A stretch of 64,000 bases of DNA. Origin: Microbacterium horticulturae. GTDB lineage: Bacteria; Actinomycetota; Actinomycetes; Actinomycetales; Microbacteriaceae. A model generated the notes under the pieces. It did no database searches and had not been told where the DNA came from. It saw only the letters and a list, made by a program, of their open reading frames with translations. Positions 17,604 to 25,896 of this stretch are shown one piece after another. The DNA lies in the NCBI RefSeq assembly GCF_029094505.1, contig NZ_CP119108.1:1488001-1552000 (forward strand). Direction: 5' to 3'. The position numbers and the translations under genes were made by a program. Numbering within the stretch: the first letter of the stretch is position 1; every line of letters begins with the position of its first letter.

Positions 17604-19643
17604 TCAGCCGTCGAGCCCTCGGCGCTTCAGCAGCGGCGCGATATCGGCGTCGCGGCCGCGGAAGTCGCGATAGGCCTCGAGGGGGTCCTTCGAGCCGCCG
17701 ACGCCCAGCAACAGCGAACGGAAGCGGTCGCCGTTCGCGCGGGTCAGTCCGCCGTGCTCCTTGAACCACTCGACGGTATCGGCGTCGAGCACCTCGCTCC
17801 AGATGTAGGAGTAGTAGGCGGCGCTGTAGCCGCCCGAGAACACGTGCTGGAAGTACGTCGACGAATACCGCGTGGGCACGGCAGGGTTGTCGAGCCCGAT
17901 GTCGGCGAGGGCGGATGCCTCGAACCCGGCGACATCCAGATCTTCGGACGCCTGCTGCTGGTCGAGCGAGTGCCACGCCTGGTCGAGCCAGGCGGCGGCG
18001 AGATACTCGCTGGTCTCGAAGCCCTGGTTGAAGGCCTCCGACGCGTGCAGCTTCTCGACGATCTCGGCCGGCAAGGGCTCGCCGGTCTCGATGTGCCGGG
18101 CGTAGTTGTCGAGCACCTCGGGCCACAGCATCCACATCTCGTTCACCTGGCTCGGGAACTCGACGAAGTCGCGGAAGACCTCGGTGCCCGCGAAGTGCGG
18201 GAACGACACCGTGGCGAACAGACCGTGCAGCGCGTGCCCGAACTCGTGGAACAGGGTGTTGACCTCATCGAGGCTGAGCAGCGTCGGCCCGGACGCGGGC
18301 TTGGAGACGTTGAGGTTGTTCACGACGACGGCCTTGGTACCGCGCAGGGCGGACTGGTCGACGATGGAGTTCATCCACGCGCCGCCGCGTTTGGTGTCGC
18401 GCGTGTAGAGGTCGAGGATGTACAGGCCCTGCGGCGAGCCGTCTTCGTTGTGCACCTCGAAGACCCGCGCGTCGGCGTGGTGCGCGCGCAGATCGTCGCG
18501 CTCGGTGAAGGTGATGCCGTAGAGCTTCGTCGCGGCGAAGAACACGCCGTCGCGCAGCACACGCTCGGCCTCGAACCAGGGGCGGAGTGCCGCCGTGTCG
18601 ATGGCGTACTCGGCCTGCCGTACTTTCTCGGTGGAGAAGGCCCAGTCGGCTGCGGTGACAGCGGTACCGGCGCTGGCCTCCAGAGCGGCCTGCTCACGCG
18701 ACGCGTTGCGCGCGGCGGGCGCCGCGAGCCGGCGCAACAGATCGTGCACGGCTTCGGGCGTGCCGGCCGTCTCGTCGGCGGTGACGTATGCCGCATGCGA
18801 GTCGTAGCCGAGCAGGGCCGCGCGCTCGGCGCGCAGCCGCACGATCTGCAGCAGTGTGGCGCGGTTGTCGTTCTCGTTGCCGCGCGAGGCGCGGGAGCGG
18901 GATGCCGTCATGATGCGCTCGCGTGCAGCGCGGTCGGTCAGCGACGCCAGGTACGGGTGCCCGGTCGGCAGAACCAGGGTGACGAGGTGCTTGCCCTCGA
19001 GGCCGCGGTCGGCAGCGGCCTGCGCGGCGGCCGACAGCTCGCCGTCGCTGAGGCCTTCGAGTTCGGATGCATCGTCGAAGACGACCGCGAGCTCGTTGGT
19101 GTCGCCGAGGAGGTTCTTGTCGAACGCCGTGGTCAGTGTCGACAGCTGTGTGTTCAGTTCGGTGAGGTGCTTCTTTGCAGCGTCGTCGAGTGCCGCGCCC
19201 GCGTGGGTCATCTCGCGGTGCCAGCGCTGCACCAGGTAGCGCTGCTCGGCGTCGAGAGAGAGCTCATCGAGCCGGTCGTGCAGCATTGAGATGCGCGCGT
19301 ACAGCGCGCCGTCGAGCTGAATCGCGTCTTCATGGGCGGCCATGAGGGGCGCGAGCGTCTCCTCGATCTGCTGGATCTCAGCGGTCGCATCGGATGACGC
19401 CACGGTGTAGAAGGCGCGCGCGACGTCGCCGAGCAGTCGCCCGCTGGATTCGAGCGGCACCATGGTGTTCTCGAAAGTGGGGACCGAGCGCACGCGGGTG
19501 ATGGCCGAGATCTCCTGCAGATGCTCTTCGAAGGCGAGCTCGAACGCCGGCAGATAATGCGCAGGTCGAATGTGCGCGTAATCGGGCAACTGGTAGGGGA
19601 GAGGGCTGGGCATCAGGAGGGGGTTGGCCGAGGCATCCGTCAT
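17604..19643 (-). CDS. M3 family metallopeptidase (peptidyl-dipeptidase Dcp/oligopeptidase-like)
   Basis: A 679-residue zinc peptidase with the M3 motif HEFGHALH (His466, Glu467, His470) and the third ligand Glu495 in FRDFVEFPSQ. Length and helical architecture fit Dcp/OpdA, cytoplasmic enzymes that trim short peptides. ATG 19643 is preceded by GGAG and by TAGGGT (19650-19655) six bases away. The promoter faces an ArsR-type regulator gene across an 84-bp region filled with 14-bp repeats, suggesting regulation by that protein. The choice between Dcp and oligopeptidase A is not settled. Confidence 0.93.
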   Translation of the reverse strand: MTDASANPLLMPSPLPYQLPDYAHIRPAHYLPAFELAFEEHLQEISAITRVRSVPTFENTMVPLESSGRLLGDVARAFYTVASSDATAEIQQIEETLAPLMAAHEDAIQLDGALYARISMLHDRLDELSLDAEQRYLVQRWHREMTHAGAALDDAAKKHLTELNTQLSTLTTAFDKNLLGDTNELAVVFDDASELEGLSDGELSAAAQAAADRGLEGKHLVTLVLPTGHPYLASLTDRAARERIMTASRSRASRGNENDNRATLLQIVRLRAERAALLGYDSHAAYVTADETAGTPEAVHDLLRRLAAPAARNASREQAALEASAGTAVTAADWAFSTEKVRQAEYAIDTAALRPWFEAERVLRDGVFFAATKLYGITFTERDDLRAHHADARVFEVHNEDGSPQGLYILDLYTRDTKRGGAWMNSIVDQSALRGTKAVVVNNLNVSKPASGPTLLSLDEVNTLFHEFGHALHGLFATVSFPHFAGTEVFRDFVEFPSQVNEMWMLWPEVLDNYARHIETGEPLPAEIVEKLHASEAFNQGFETSEYLAAAWLDQAWHSLDQQQASEDLDVAGFEASALADIGLDNPAVPTRYSSTYFQHVFSGGYSAAYYSYIWSEVLDADTVEWFKEHGGLTRANGDRFRSLLLGVGGSKDPLEAYRDFRGRDADIAPLLKRRGLDG

Positions 19644-19665
19644 GTCTCCACCCTAGTTGCACACC

Positions 19666-19723
19666 GCAAAGAATCAATTGCAAAGAAGAGCTTGCAAAGG
19701 ATGGTTCGCAAAGGTATCTTTGC
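19666..19723. promoter_or_regulatory. 14-bp tandem operator array in the divergent promoter of the M3 peptidase and ArsR-type genes
   Basis: GCAAAG occurs at 19666, 19680, 19694 and 19708, exactly 14 bp apart, and its reverse complement CTTTGC at 19718-19723. The array overlaps a plausible rightward promoter (TTGCAA 19693-19698, 16-bp spacer, TATCTT 19715-19720) and lies in the leftward promoter as well (TTGATT, 16-bp spacer, TAGGGT ending six bases before 19643). Most likely the binding site of the regulator encoded at 19728. Confidence 0.65.
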
Positions 19724-19727
19724 AGTC

Positions 19728-20327
19728 ATGAGCGAGAACGAGACCCCGAACGGCAGCGATGTGCAGCGCATCGTCGACGGGAGCGCGCTGCGCGCCCTCG
19801 CGCACCCGCTCCGGATTCAGATCTACGACATCCTGTCGCAGTATGGCGCGCAGACCGCGAGCAGTCTCGCGCAGATGACGGGGGAGTCGACAGGATCGAC
19901 GAGCTACCACCTGCGGGCCCTCGCCAAGCATGGACTCATCCAAGAGGCCGAGGGGCGGGGCAACGCCCGCGAGCGCTGGTGGGAACGGCCTCGCGGCGCG
20001 GTGTCGTTCGGCAGCGCGGAGGGGTTGAAGACGCCGTCCGGCCGCGCTGCCACACAGGTGGTCATGACCGAGTTCTTCAACCGTCGACACCAGCAGCTCA
20101 TGGACTTCATCGCCGAGGGCATCGCGCATCCCAACGAGGAAGAACCGGATGCCACCATCACGACCGCGACGGCTCGGCTGACGGACGAGCAGATGGGCGA
20201 GCTCGTGCGCCGCATGACCGACATCGTCGACGAATACGTCGGCAAGTACCGAGACCAGAAGGGTGAAGGCGTGCGCCCCGTGACCATCCGGGCCGACGTC
20301 TTCCCGCTCCCCGAGAAGGGACACTGA
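19728..20327 (+). CDS. ArsR-family winged-helix transcriptional regulator
   Basis: A 199-residue regulator. The N-terminal wHTH reads SALRALAHPLRIQIYDIL, then ASSLAQMTGESTGSTSYHLRALAKHGLI, the typical ArsR/HTH_20 recognition helix pattern. The C-terminal half has helices but no metal-binding Cys cluster, so it is probably not a metal sensor. The ATG lies 7 nt after TATCTT, and the upstream region holds the 14-bp GCAAAG array, which suggests autoregulation and control of the divergent M3 peptidase. A 74-residue protein follows 1 bp after the stop. Confidence 0.88.
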   Translation: MSENETPNGSDVQRIVDGSALRALAHPLRIQIYDILSQYGAQTASSLAQMTGESTGSTSYHLRALAKHGLIQEAEGRGNARERWWERPRGAVSFGSAEGLKTPSGRAATQVVMTEFFNRRHQQLMDFIAEGIAHPNEEEPDATITTATARLTDEQMGELVRRMTDIVDEYVGKYRDQKGEGVRPVTIRADVFPLPEKGH

Positions 20328-20328
20328 C

Positions 20329-20553
20329 ATGACCGCCATGACCACGCGCGCCGTCCCGGCGCGTGCAATGTTCGCTCCGCCGACGTTCACCGAGCGGATG
20401 CTGCTGGCCGGTGCTCGTGCGATGGAGGCTTTCGCCCACCGCCGCATGTCACGACGCCAGCAGCTGGCCGAGCGCATCGCCGCCGGCCGGAACCCGTACG
20501 CGGAGCGGCCGATGCCCGAGGTCGACTCCTACCGGATGTCGACCTTTCGGTGA
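20329..20553 (+). CDS. Small hypothetical protein co-transcribed with the ArsR-type regulator
   Basis: A 74-residue basic protein (FTERMLLAGARAMEAFAHRRMSRR), predicted helical with a central amphipathic segment and no signal peptide or strong membrane helix. The start follows the regulator's stop by 1 bp, so translation is coupled. No family recognised. It could be a membrane-peripheral partner, but nothing in the sequence shows this. Confidence 0.6.
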   Translation: MTAMTTRAVPARAMFAPPTFTERMLLAGARAMEAFAHRRMSRRQQLAERIAAGRNPYAERPMPEVDSYRMSTFR

Positions 20554-20557
20554 GTGT

Positions 20558-20800
20558 CTAGCCGAACTCGTCTTCGTCGTCGTGGTGAACGACGACCGCG
20601 CCGGCGTGGTCGACCGACACGATCACACCCGTGTCGAGCTCGGCGACAGGGCGCCCCTCGAGCCAGGTGAGCGTCCACTGCGCGACGCCCTCCTCGTTCG
20701 GAGGAAGGTCGGCCTCTATCGCCCGCACCTGCGCCACGAACTCAGGGGAGAGCCGGGCCGGCGGCTCGGCGCCGGCGGCCCAGCGTGTGCCCAGTTGCAT
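20558..20800 (-). CDS. Small conserved hypothetical protein downstream of valS
   Basis: An 80-residue acidic protein (LPPNEEGVAQWTLTWLEGRPVAELDTG...HHDDEDEFG). The start is 1 bp beyond the valS stop codon, so it is the last gene of the valS transcript. The composition and coupling argue for a real gene; no function recognised. It ends 4 bp from the stop of the convergent 74-residue gene. Confidence 0.65.
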   Translation of the reverse strand: MQLGTRWAAGAEPPARLSPEFVAQVRAIEADLPPNEEGVAQWTLTWLEGRPVAELDTGVIVSVDHAGAVVVHHDDEDEFG

Positions 20801-20801
20801 G

Positions 20802-23390
20802 TCAGGCCTCCTGCTCTGCGAGCTCGAGGACGTCGATGGAGAAGCCCAGTGAGCGCTCGTCGTCGGAGAGCAGCGTGAGCTCTTCGATCCGGCCGACGGC
20901 GCGCAGATCTCCCTCCGCGAGGCGCAGGAGATCGCGGGTGACGGGGTCGGCCGTGATGGTGAGTCGGCTCACGGGTGTCTTCTGTGATGCCTTCGCCTCG
21001 GTCTTGGCGCGACGGATGCCGATGAGCGCGGCGCTTGCGGTGGCCAGCACGCGCTCGTCGCCCCACCCGCCGAGGGGCGCGGGCCATTCAGCGGTGTGGA
21101 TCGAGCCCTCCTCGAACCACGACCACGCCTCTTCGGATGCGAAGGCGAGCACCGGTGCGAGCAGGCGCAGCAGCGTCGACAGCGCTAGGCGCAGGGCCAG
21201 CGCCGCCGACGCCTGGCCGACGTCGCTGCGGTCGTACGCGCGCTCCTTCACAAGCTCGAGGTAGTCGTCGCAGAACGTCCAGAAGAACGACTCCGTCACC
21301 TCGAGCGCGCGCGCGTGGTCGTAGGCCTCGTACGCCTTGGTCGCATCGCGCACCACGCCGTCGAGGGTCGCCAGCATCGCAGCATCCACCGCATGCGTCA
21401 CCTCGGCGCCCTCGGGCACCGGGAACGACAGCACGAACTTTGCCGCGTTCAGCACCTTGATCGCGAGGCGCCGCCCGATCTTGACCTGCGTGGGGTTCTG
21501 CGGGTCGAAGGCGGCATCGGCGCCGAGCCGGCTCGAGGCCGACCAGTACCGCACCGCGTCGGTGCCGTGCTTGTCGAGGATGTCGGCCGGGGTGACCACA
21601 TTGCCCTTCGACTTCGACATCTTCTTGCGGTCGGGGTCGACGATGAAGCCGCTGATCGCGGCATCCGACCACGGCGCGCGTCCGTCTTCCAACACGCTGC
21701 GCACCATCGTCGAGAACAGCCAGGTGCGAATGATGTCCTGACCCTGCGGGCGCACGTCGAAGGGCGCCACCAGGCCCCACAGCTCGTCGTCGCGCTCCCA
21801 GCCGCCGGCCAGCTGCGGGGTCAGCGAGGAGGTCGCCCAGGTGTCGAAGATGTCCTTCTCGGCATCGAAGCCGCCGGGCACGCCACGCTGGTCTTCGGTG
21901 TAGCCGGCGGGCACGTCTGTTGTCGGGTCGATCGGCAGCGCCGCGAGATCGGGAGTGAGCACGCGGTCGTAGTCGCGCTCACCGTTCTCATCGAGGGCGT
22001 ACCAGAGCGGGATCGGCACGCCGAAGAACCGCTGGCGTGAGACCAGCCAGTCGCCGGTGAGACCGTTCGTCCAGTTCTCGTACCGCACCCGCATGAAGTC
22101 GGGATGCCAGTCCATACCACGTCCGAAGGTGATGAGCTTGTCGCGCAGGTCCTCATCGCGGGCGCCGTTGCGCAGGTACCACTGGCGCGTGGAGACGATC
22201 TCGAGCGGCCGGTCGCCCTTCTCGAAGAACTTCACGGGGTGGCTGAACGGCTTCGACACGTTCTTCAGGTCGCCCGACTCTTCAAGCAGCTCGACGATGC
22301 GCTTCTTGGCGCTGAACACCGTCTTGCCGGCGAGCTCCGCGTAGGCGGTCTTCGCGGCATCCGTCACGATCGCTTCGGGGGTCTCCGCGAGGATACGGCC
22401 GTCTTTGCCGAGGATCGTGCGGTTGGGCAGCTGCAGTTCGCGCCACCAGATGATGTCGGTCACGTCACCGAAGGTGCAGATCATGGCGATGCCCGAGCCC
22501 TTGTCTTGTTGGGCGAGCGGGTGGGCCAGGATCGGTACCTCGACGTCGAACAGGGGAGTGCGCACCGTGGTGCCGAACAGCGGCTTGTAGCGCTCGTCGT
22601 CGGGGTTGGCCACCAGTGCCACGCAGGCGGGCAGCAGCTCGGGGCGCGTGGTCTCGATGAGCACGTCGCCTTCGCCGTCCGTGCGGTGGAAGGCCACGCG
22701 GTGATAGCTGGCTTGCTGCTCACGGTCCTCGAGCTCGGCCTGCGCGATCGCGGAGCGGAAGTCGATGTCCCACAGCGTGGGCGCCAGGGCCTGGTAGGCC
22801 TCGCCGCGCTCAAGGTTGCGCAGGAACGCGAGCTGGCTTGTGCGGATCGTGTCGTCCGAGATCGTGCGGTAGGTCTGCGTCCAGTCCACCGACAGTCCCA
22901 GCTGACGGAAAAGGCTCTCGAACTGCTTCTCGTCCTCTTCGGTGAGCGTCTCGCACAGCTCGATGAAGTTGCGGCGGCTGATCGGCACCTGGTCTGCGGG
23001 CTTGAGACTCTTCGCGTCGCCGTAGAAGGGCGGCTCGAAGTCGCTGTCGTAGGGAAGCGAGGGGTCGCAGCGCACGCCGTAGTAGTTCTGGACGCGTCGC
23101 TCGGTGGGCAGACCGTTGTCGTCCCAGCCCATCGGGTAGAAGACGCTCTTGCCGCGCATGCGCTCGAAGCGCGCCTTCACATCGGTGTGCGTGAAGCTGA
23201 AGACGTGCCCGATGTGCAGGCTGCCCGACGCTGTGGGCGGGGGAGTGTCGATCGAGTACACGCCCGCGCGGCCCTTGGCCTTGGCGGCGTCGCGGTCGAA
23301 CAGGTACGTCCCCTGTTCGCGCCATGCGGCATCCCACTTGGACTCGAGACCCTCGAGGGCGGGCTTGTCGGGAATGGATGCGTCGGCCAT
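20802..23390 (-). CDS. valS: Valine--tRNA ligase
   Basis: An 862-residue class I aminoacyl-tRNA synthetase. The HIGH motif appears as [12 protein letters not shown] and the second as KKMSKSKGN; an editing domain lies between, an anticodon-binding domain follows. The start is the ATG at 23390 ([19 protein letters not shown]) with GGAGA upstream; an in-frame extension to 23741 reads through the dispersed repeat and is rejected. The C-terminus lacks the long coiled-coil arm seen in E. coli ValS. No T-box is seen upstream, unlike ileS. Confidence 0.97.
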   Translation of the reverse strand: MADASIPDKPALEGLESKWDAAWREQGTYLFDRDAAKAKGRAGVYSIDTPPPTASGSLHIGHVFSFTHTDVKARFERMRGKSVFYPMGWDDNGLPTERRVQNYYGVRCDPSLPYDSDFEPPFYGDAKSLKPADQVPISRRNFIELCETLTEEDEKQFESLFRQLGLSVDWTQTYRTISDDTIRTSQLAFLRNLERGEAYQALAPTLWDIDFRSAIAQAELEDREQQASYHRVAFHRTDGEGDVLIETTRPELLPACVALVANPDDERYKPLFGTTVRTPLFDVEVPILAHPLAQQDKGSGIAMICTFGDVTDIIWWRELQLPNRTILGKDGRILAETPEAIVTDAAKTAYAELAGKTVFSAKKRIVELLEESGDLKNVSKPFSHPVKFFEKGDRPLEIVSTRQWYLRNGARDEDLRDKLITFGRGMDWHPDFMRVRYENWTNGLTGDWLVSRQRFFGVPIPLWYALDENGERDYDRVLTPDLAALPIDPTTDVPAGYTEDQRGVPGGFDAEKDIFDTWATSSLTPQLAGGWERDDELWGLVAPFDVRPQGQDIIRTWLFSTMVRSVLEDGRAPWSDAAISGFIVDPDRKKMSKSKGNVVTPADILDKHGTDAVRYWSASSRLGADAAFDPQNPTQVKIGRRLAIKVLNAAKFVLSFPVPEGAEVTHAVDAAMLATLDGVVRDATKAYEAYDHARALEVTESFFWTFCDDYLELVKERAYDRSDVGQASAALALRLALSTLLRLLAPVLAFASEEAWSWFEEGSIHTAEWPAPLGGWGDERVLATASAALIGIRRAKTEAKASQKTPVSRLTITADPVTRDLLRLAEGDLRAVGRIEELTLLSDDERSLGFSIDVLELAEQEA

Positions 23391-23512
23391 AGGGGTCTCC
23401 TTGAGCGATGTATGCGGCACTGTGTGAGCGTGCCTGAGTGTGGGATGTCCGGCCATACTACCGGAGCACGCTGCATGCGCCTGGGAATGCGTGCGGCTGC
23501 CCCGGTGCGCCG

Positions 23513-23605
23513 CCCTCGCCTCGGGCGAGGGGAATGGACGAGGCGAGGACCCAATCCCGCGGAAGGGTCCTCGCTCCGGCAGATCCCCTCGCCTCGAGCG
23601 AGGGG
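23513..23605. repeat. Dispersed hairpin repeat, copy 1
   Basis: A 93-bp element in the intergenic space upstream of valS, nearly identical to 25490-25581. It folds as three hairpins: small GC hairpins at both ends and a central perfect 10-bp stem (GCGAGGACCC with GGGTCCTCGC). The second copy changes an A-T pair of the central stem to G-C, keeping the pairing. Confidence 0.8.
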
Positions 23606-23642
23606 CAGCGTGCATCGGAAGACAGGGAGAGGGTCCAGATGC

Positions 23643-23660
23643 TATGTTGCTAGCATGCAA
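23643..23660 (+). promoter_or_regulatory. Putative leaderless promoter and small palindrome at the RHH gene start
   Basis: TATGTT (23643-23648) is a good -10 six bases before the ATG at 23655. The inverted repeat TTGC-N6-GCAA (23647-23660) overlaps both, a natural place for autoregulation by the ribbon-helix-helix product. Confidence 0.45.
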
Positions 23661-23816
23661 GAAAGCAAGGATGCTGCGCCCGGGGCGAAGGCCCAGTTCA
23701 ACGTCTATCTGCCGCCGGCGCTCGTAAGGGCGACGAAGCACCGGGCGATCGACGACGGGATGTCGCTCTCAGCCCTGGTGGAACGGGCGCTGGCCCGCTA
23801 CCTGGAGGAGGACTGA
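23655..23816 (+). CDS. Small ribbon-helix-helix (CopG-like) protein
   Basis: A 53-residue protein. The segment [40 protein letters not shown] has the beta-strand, helix, helix layout of ribbon-helix-helix DNA-binding proteins, often antitoxins or autorepressors. The -10 hexamer six bases before ATG 23655 selects this start. The next gene, a VOC protein, begins 1 bp after its stop, so the pair is an operon. No toxin-like ORF is adjacent, so a role as repressor of the VOC gene is the simplest reading. Confidence 0.75.
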   Translation: MQESKDAAPGAKAQFNVYLPPALVRATKHRAIDDGMSLSALVERALARYLEED

Positions 23817-23817
23817 C

Positions 23818-24522
23818 ATGGCGGTTGTCGTTCAGGCGATCCACTACACGAGCCGGCCGCGCGATTGGCATGCCCTCGCTGTGGTGCTCGGGCTAACGCC
23901 GGCCGGGGCGCCCGACGATGTCTGGAGCGAGTTCGAGGGTGACGGCATCCTCGCAATTCACGGGGTCGACGCCGGCGACGTGCTTGACGGCACGACCGAC
24001 ATCCATCTGCTCGTCGACGACCTGGACGGTGTGGCTGCCGCACTTGAGGGGGTGGCCGATGTCTCTCGGAGTGTTCTGGAGGATGTCGGACTCCTTGTGT
24101 CGGCGCAGGCCGCATCGGGAGTGCGGGTGACGGCGTCGGCCGGCGCCCGAGAGGCTGTCGGCGGGATGCTGATCCAACCGATCTGGTACGACACCGACAC
24201 CGTTCCGGTCCGCGCGGTGCTTGAAGCAGCCGGCCTGCGGCCCCGCATCGCCTCCGACAGCGGCACGTGGATGGATTTCACCGCCCCGTCGGGCGGCTCG
24301 GTGGCGTTCCATGCCGCGCAGGAAGCCGGGGTGGTTCTGGGCATGGAGTACGCCGGCGATGTCGAAGCGCTGCAACGGCGGCTCGAGGCATCCCACCTCT
24401 CCGCCGAGATCGTGGACGAGGCGTACAACCGCACGCTGCTGGTCGACACGCCCGACGGAACCAAGCTCTGGATCAACGGCGCGATGACCGACCTGTACGG
24501 GTATCGCCGCGCCGGGGCATAG
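23818..24522 (+). CDS. VOC (glyoxalase/bleomycin-resistance) superfamily protein
   Basis: A 234-residue protein with two beta-alpha-beta-beta-beta modules (about 1-115 and 116-234), the second ending TLLVDTPDGTKLWINGAMTDLYGYRR. VOC proteins bind a metal and small molecules, acting as dioxygenases, isomerases or drug-binding proteins; ligand residues are not clear enough here to name a reaction. It is coupled to the ribbon-helix-helix gene. Both belong to the block lying between two dispersed repeat copies. Confidence 0.8.
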   Translation: MAVVVQAIHYTSRPRDWHALAVVLGLTPAGAPDDVWSEFEGDGILAIHGVDAGDVLDGTTDIHLLVDDLDGVAAALEGVADVSRSVLEDVGLLVSAQAASGVRVTASAGAREAVGGMLIQPIWYDTDTVPVRAVLEAAGLRPRIASDSGTWMDFTAPSGGSVAFHAAQEAGVVLGMEYAGDVEALQRRLEASHLSAEIVDEAYNRTLLVDTPDGTKLWINGAMTDLYGYRRAGA

Positions 24523-24533
24523 AGCACCATCGT

Positions 24534-24550
24534 CGCCTCGGGCGAGGGGA
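24534..24550. repeat. Partial copy of the dispersed hairpin repeat
   Basis: About 17 bases (CGCCTCGGGCGAGGGGA) repeat the 5' hairpin of the elements at 23513 and 25490. The copy sits just after the VOC gene stop and lacks the central and right hairpins. Confidence 0.5.
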
Positions 24551-24642
24551 GCGTTCGCCCGGGTTCCTCCACAAGCGACGAGTTGACCACAGATGTGCTC
24601 TTGCCACTCATCTCGGCGATGTGATGCGCCATCCTCGACGCC

Positions 24643-25485
24643 ATGGAGAGTCGAATCGACGCCGTTGTCAAAGCTGTTCGCCGTGGCGGGGGTGTCGTGC
24701 GCGGCCAAACGCTCGTACGAGCCGGGCTCAGCAAGCACGACATCACTGCTGCGGTGGGCTCCGGTGCACTCGTCCGCGAACGGCGAGTGTGGATCGCGAC
24801 GCCGGACGCAGAGATAGACCTGCGAATGGCGGCGCGGGCGGGTGTCGTGCTGTCGTGTGTGACGGCCGCCAAGCGGCTGGGGCTGTGGGTCATGGATGCT
24901 GCAACCGCTCATGTCGCGTGCGGACCGCATGCGGGAATGGTCGCGGTGTCCGGTGCCGTCGTACTGCACAGGTTCACGCCGCTTGTGGCCCGTGACCCCG
25001 ACGGCCTGACGGATCCGCTCGTCAATGTCTTACAGGCGGTCGCGCTGTGTCAGCCCTATGAGGCCGCGCTCGCCGTGTGGGATAGCGCGATGAACAAGCA
25101 GCTCGTCGACAAGAAGAAGCTGGAGCGTCTTCCATTCCGCGGGATGGCGCGCAACCTGCTCGACGCGGTCGTGCCGTTCCACGACTCGGGGCTCGAGACG
25201 TTCGTCTACCCGCGATTGAAGTGGCTCAAGGTCCCCATCCGCCCGCAGGTCTGGCTCTATGGTCACCGGGTCGACTTTCTGATCGGCGATCGTCTGGTCT
25301 TCCAGATCGACGGAGGGCATCACGTCGACGCTCAGCGCGCGTCGGACATCGCACATGACGCCGAACTGATGCTGCGGGGTTACTTCGTCATCCGCGTCGG
25401 GTACGACGAGGTCGTTAACCACTGGGAGGACGTGCAGGAGCGGATCCTCGCCGCGATTGCACAAGGGCTGCACCTCGCGGCATGA
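24643..25485 (+). CDS. AbiEi-like winged-helix / DUF559 (Vsr-fold) domain protein
   Basis: A 280-residue protein. The N-terminal about 60 residues (GGGVVRGQTLVRAGLSKHDITAAV...) resemble the winged-helix domain of AbiEi-type antitoxins. The C-terminal part contains YGHRVDFLIGDRLVFQIDGGHH, the D...QxDG arrangement of DUF559/Vsr-like endonuclease folds, ending in an RVGYDEV strand. Such fusions are common and multicopy in actinobacteria, and their function is unproven. It sits in the accessory block between valS and ileS with the repeat copy directly after its stop. Confidence 0.75.
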   Translation: MESRIDAVVKAVRRGGGVVRGQTLVRAGLSKHDITAAVGSGALVRERRVWIATPDAEIDLRMAARAGVVLSCVTAAKRLGLWVMDAATAHVACGPHAGMVAVSGAVVLHRFTPLVARDPDGLTDPLVNVLQAVALCQPYEAALAVWDSAMNKQLVDKKKLERLPFRGMARNLLDAVVPFHDSGLETFVYPRLKWLKVPIRPQVWLYGHRVDFLIGDRLVFQIDGGHHVDAQRASDIAHDAELMLRGYFVIRVGYDEVVNHWEDVQERILAAIAQGLHLAA

Positions 25486-25489
25486 GCGG

Positions 25490-25581
25490 CCCTCGCCTCG
25501 GGCGAGGGGAATGGACGAGGCGAGGGCCCGATCCCGCAAAACGGCCCTCGCTCCGGTAGATCCCCTCGCCTGAGGCGAGGG
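25490..25581. repeat. Dispersed hairpin repeat, copy 2
   Basis: A 92-bp element in the same orientation as 23513-23605, starting 4 bp after the DUF559 gene stop. The central stem GCGAGGGCC/GGCCCTCGC differs from copy 1 by a compensatory A-T to G-C change, while the loop has diverged. Confidence 0.8.
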
Positions 25582-25682
25582 CGGCGGGGGTGAGGGAGGC
25601 TGAGGCGGGGCGGAGGCCGAGTTCGGGGCGCGAGGGAGCCCGCAGCACACAGGATGCGGCATCCCGCCCCTCCCGCGCGTAG

Positions 25683-25895
25683 AATGGACCGATCGGCATC
25701 GATCCGGCCATCACCGGGGAGCTCTCGGAAGAACGGCGCGCCAGCGCCTGGTAGAACCGAGCGGGGCAGGCCCGTCACAGCCGCAGTGAGAGGGGAGCGC
25801 GCACCGCGGGTGCGTGCTTACGCGGGGTGGTACCGCGGCTCGATGCCTCTGGCACGGGTCGTCCCGGCGGAGAAGATCCGACCCTGCGAGACGCC
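25683..25895 (+). promoter_or_regulatory. T-box leader (short Stem I, actinobacterial ileS type)
   Basis: The leader has a short specifier stem with the codon ATC (Ile) at 25710-25712 followed by a purine. The conserved T-box sequence TGGTACCGCG is at 25828-25837, whose TGG would pair with the uncharged tRNA-Ile NCCA end. No terminator stem is obvious and the GGCGGAGAAG ribosome-binding region follows the T-box, so control is probably translational, as known for actinobacterial ileS T-boxes with reduced Stem I. Confidence 0.85.
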
Positions 25896-25896
25896 C

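Noticed and set aside
19728..20553. Toxin-antitoxin pair (regulator plus 74-residue protein)
   Set aside because: The regulator is a full-size ArsR-type protein linked to a divergent peptidase; the small protein has no toxin features.
23391..23741. N-terminal extension of valS
   Set aside because: The extra residues read through the dispersed repeat and have no synthetase similarity; ATG 23390 has a ribosome-binding site.
24643..25485. AbiE-type toxin-antitoxin system
   Set aside because: Only an AbiEi-like helix-turn-helix is seen; no AbiEii nucleotidyltransferase gene is adjacent, and the C-terminal domain is DUF559-like.
23513..25581. CRISPR array
   Set aside because: Only two copies 2 kb apart plus a fragment, with genes between; no regular spacers and no cas genes.
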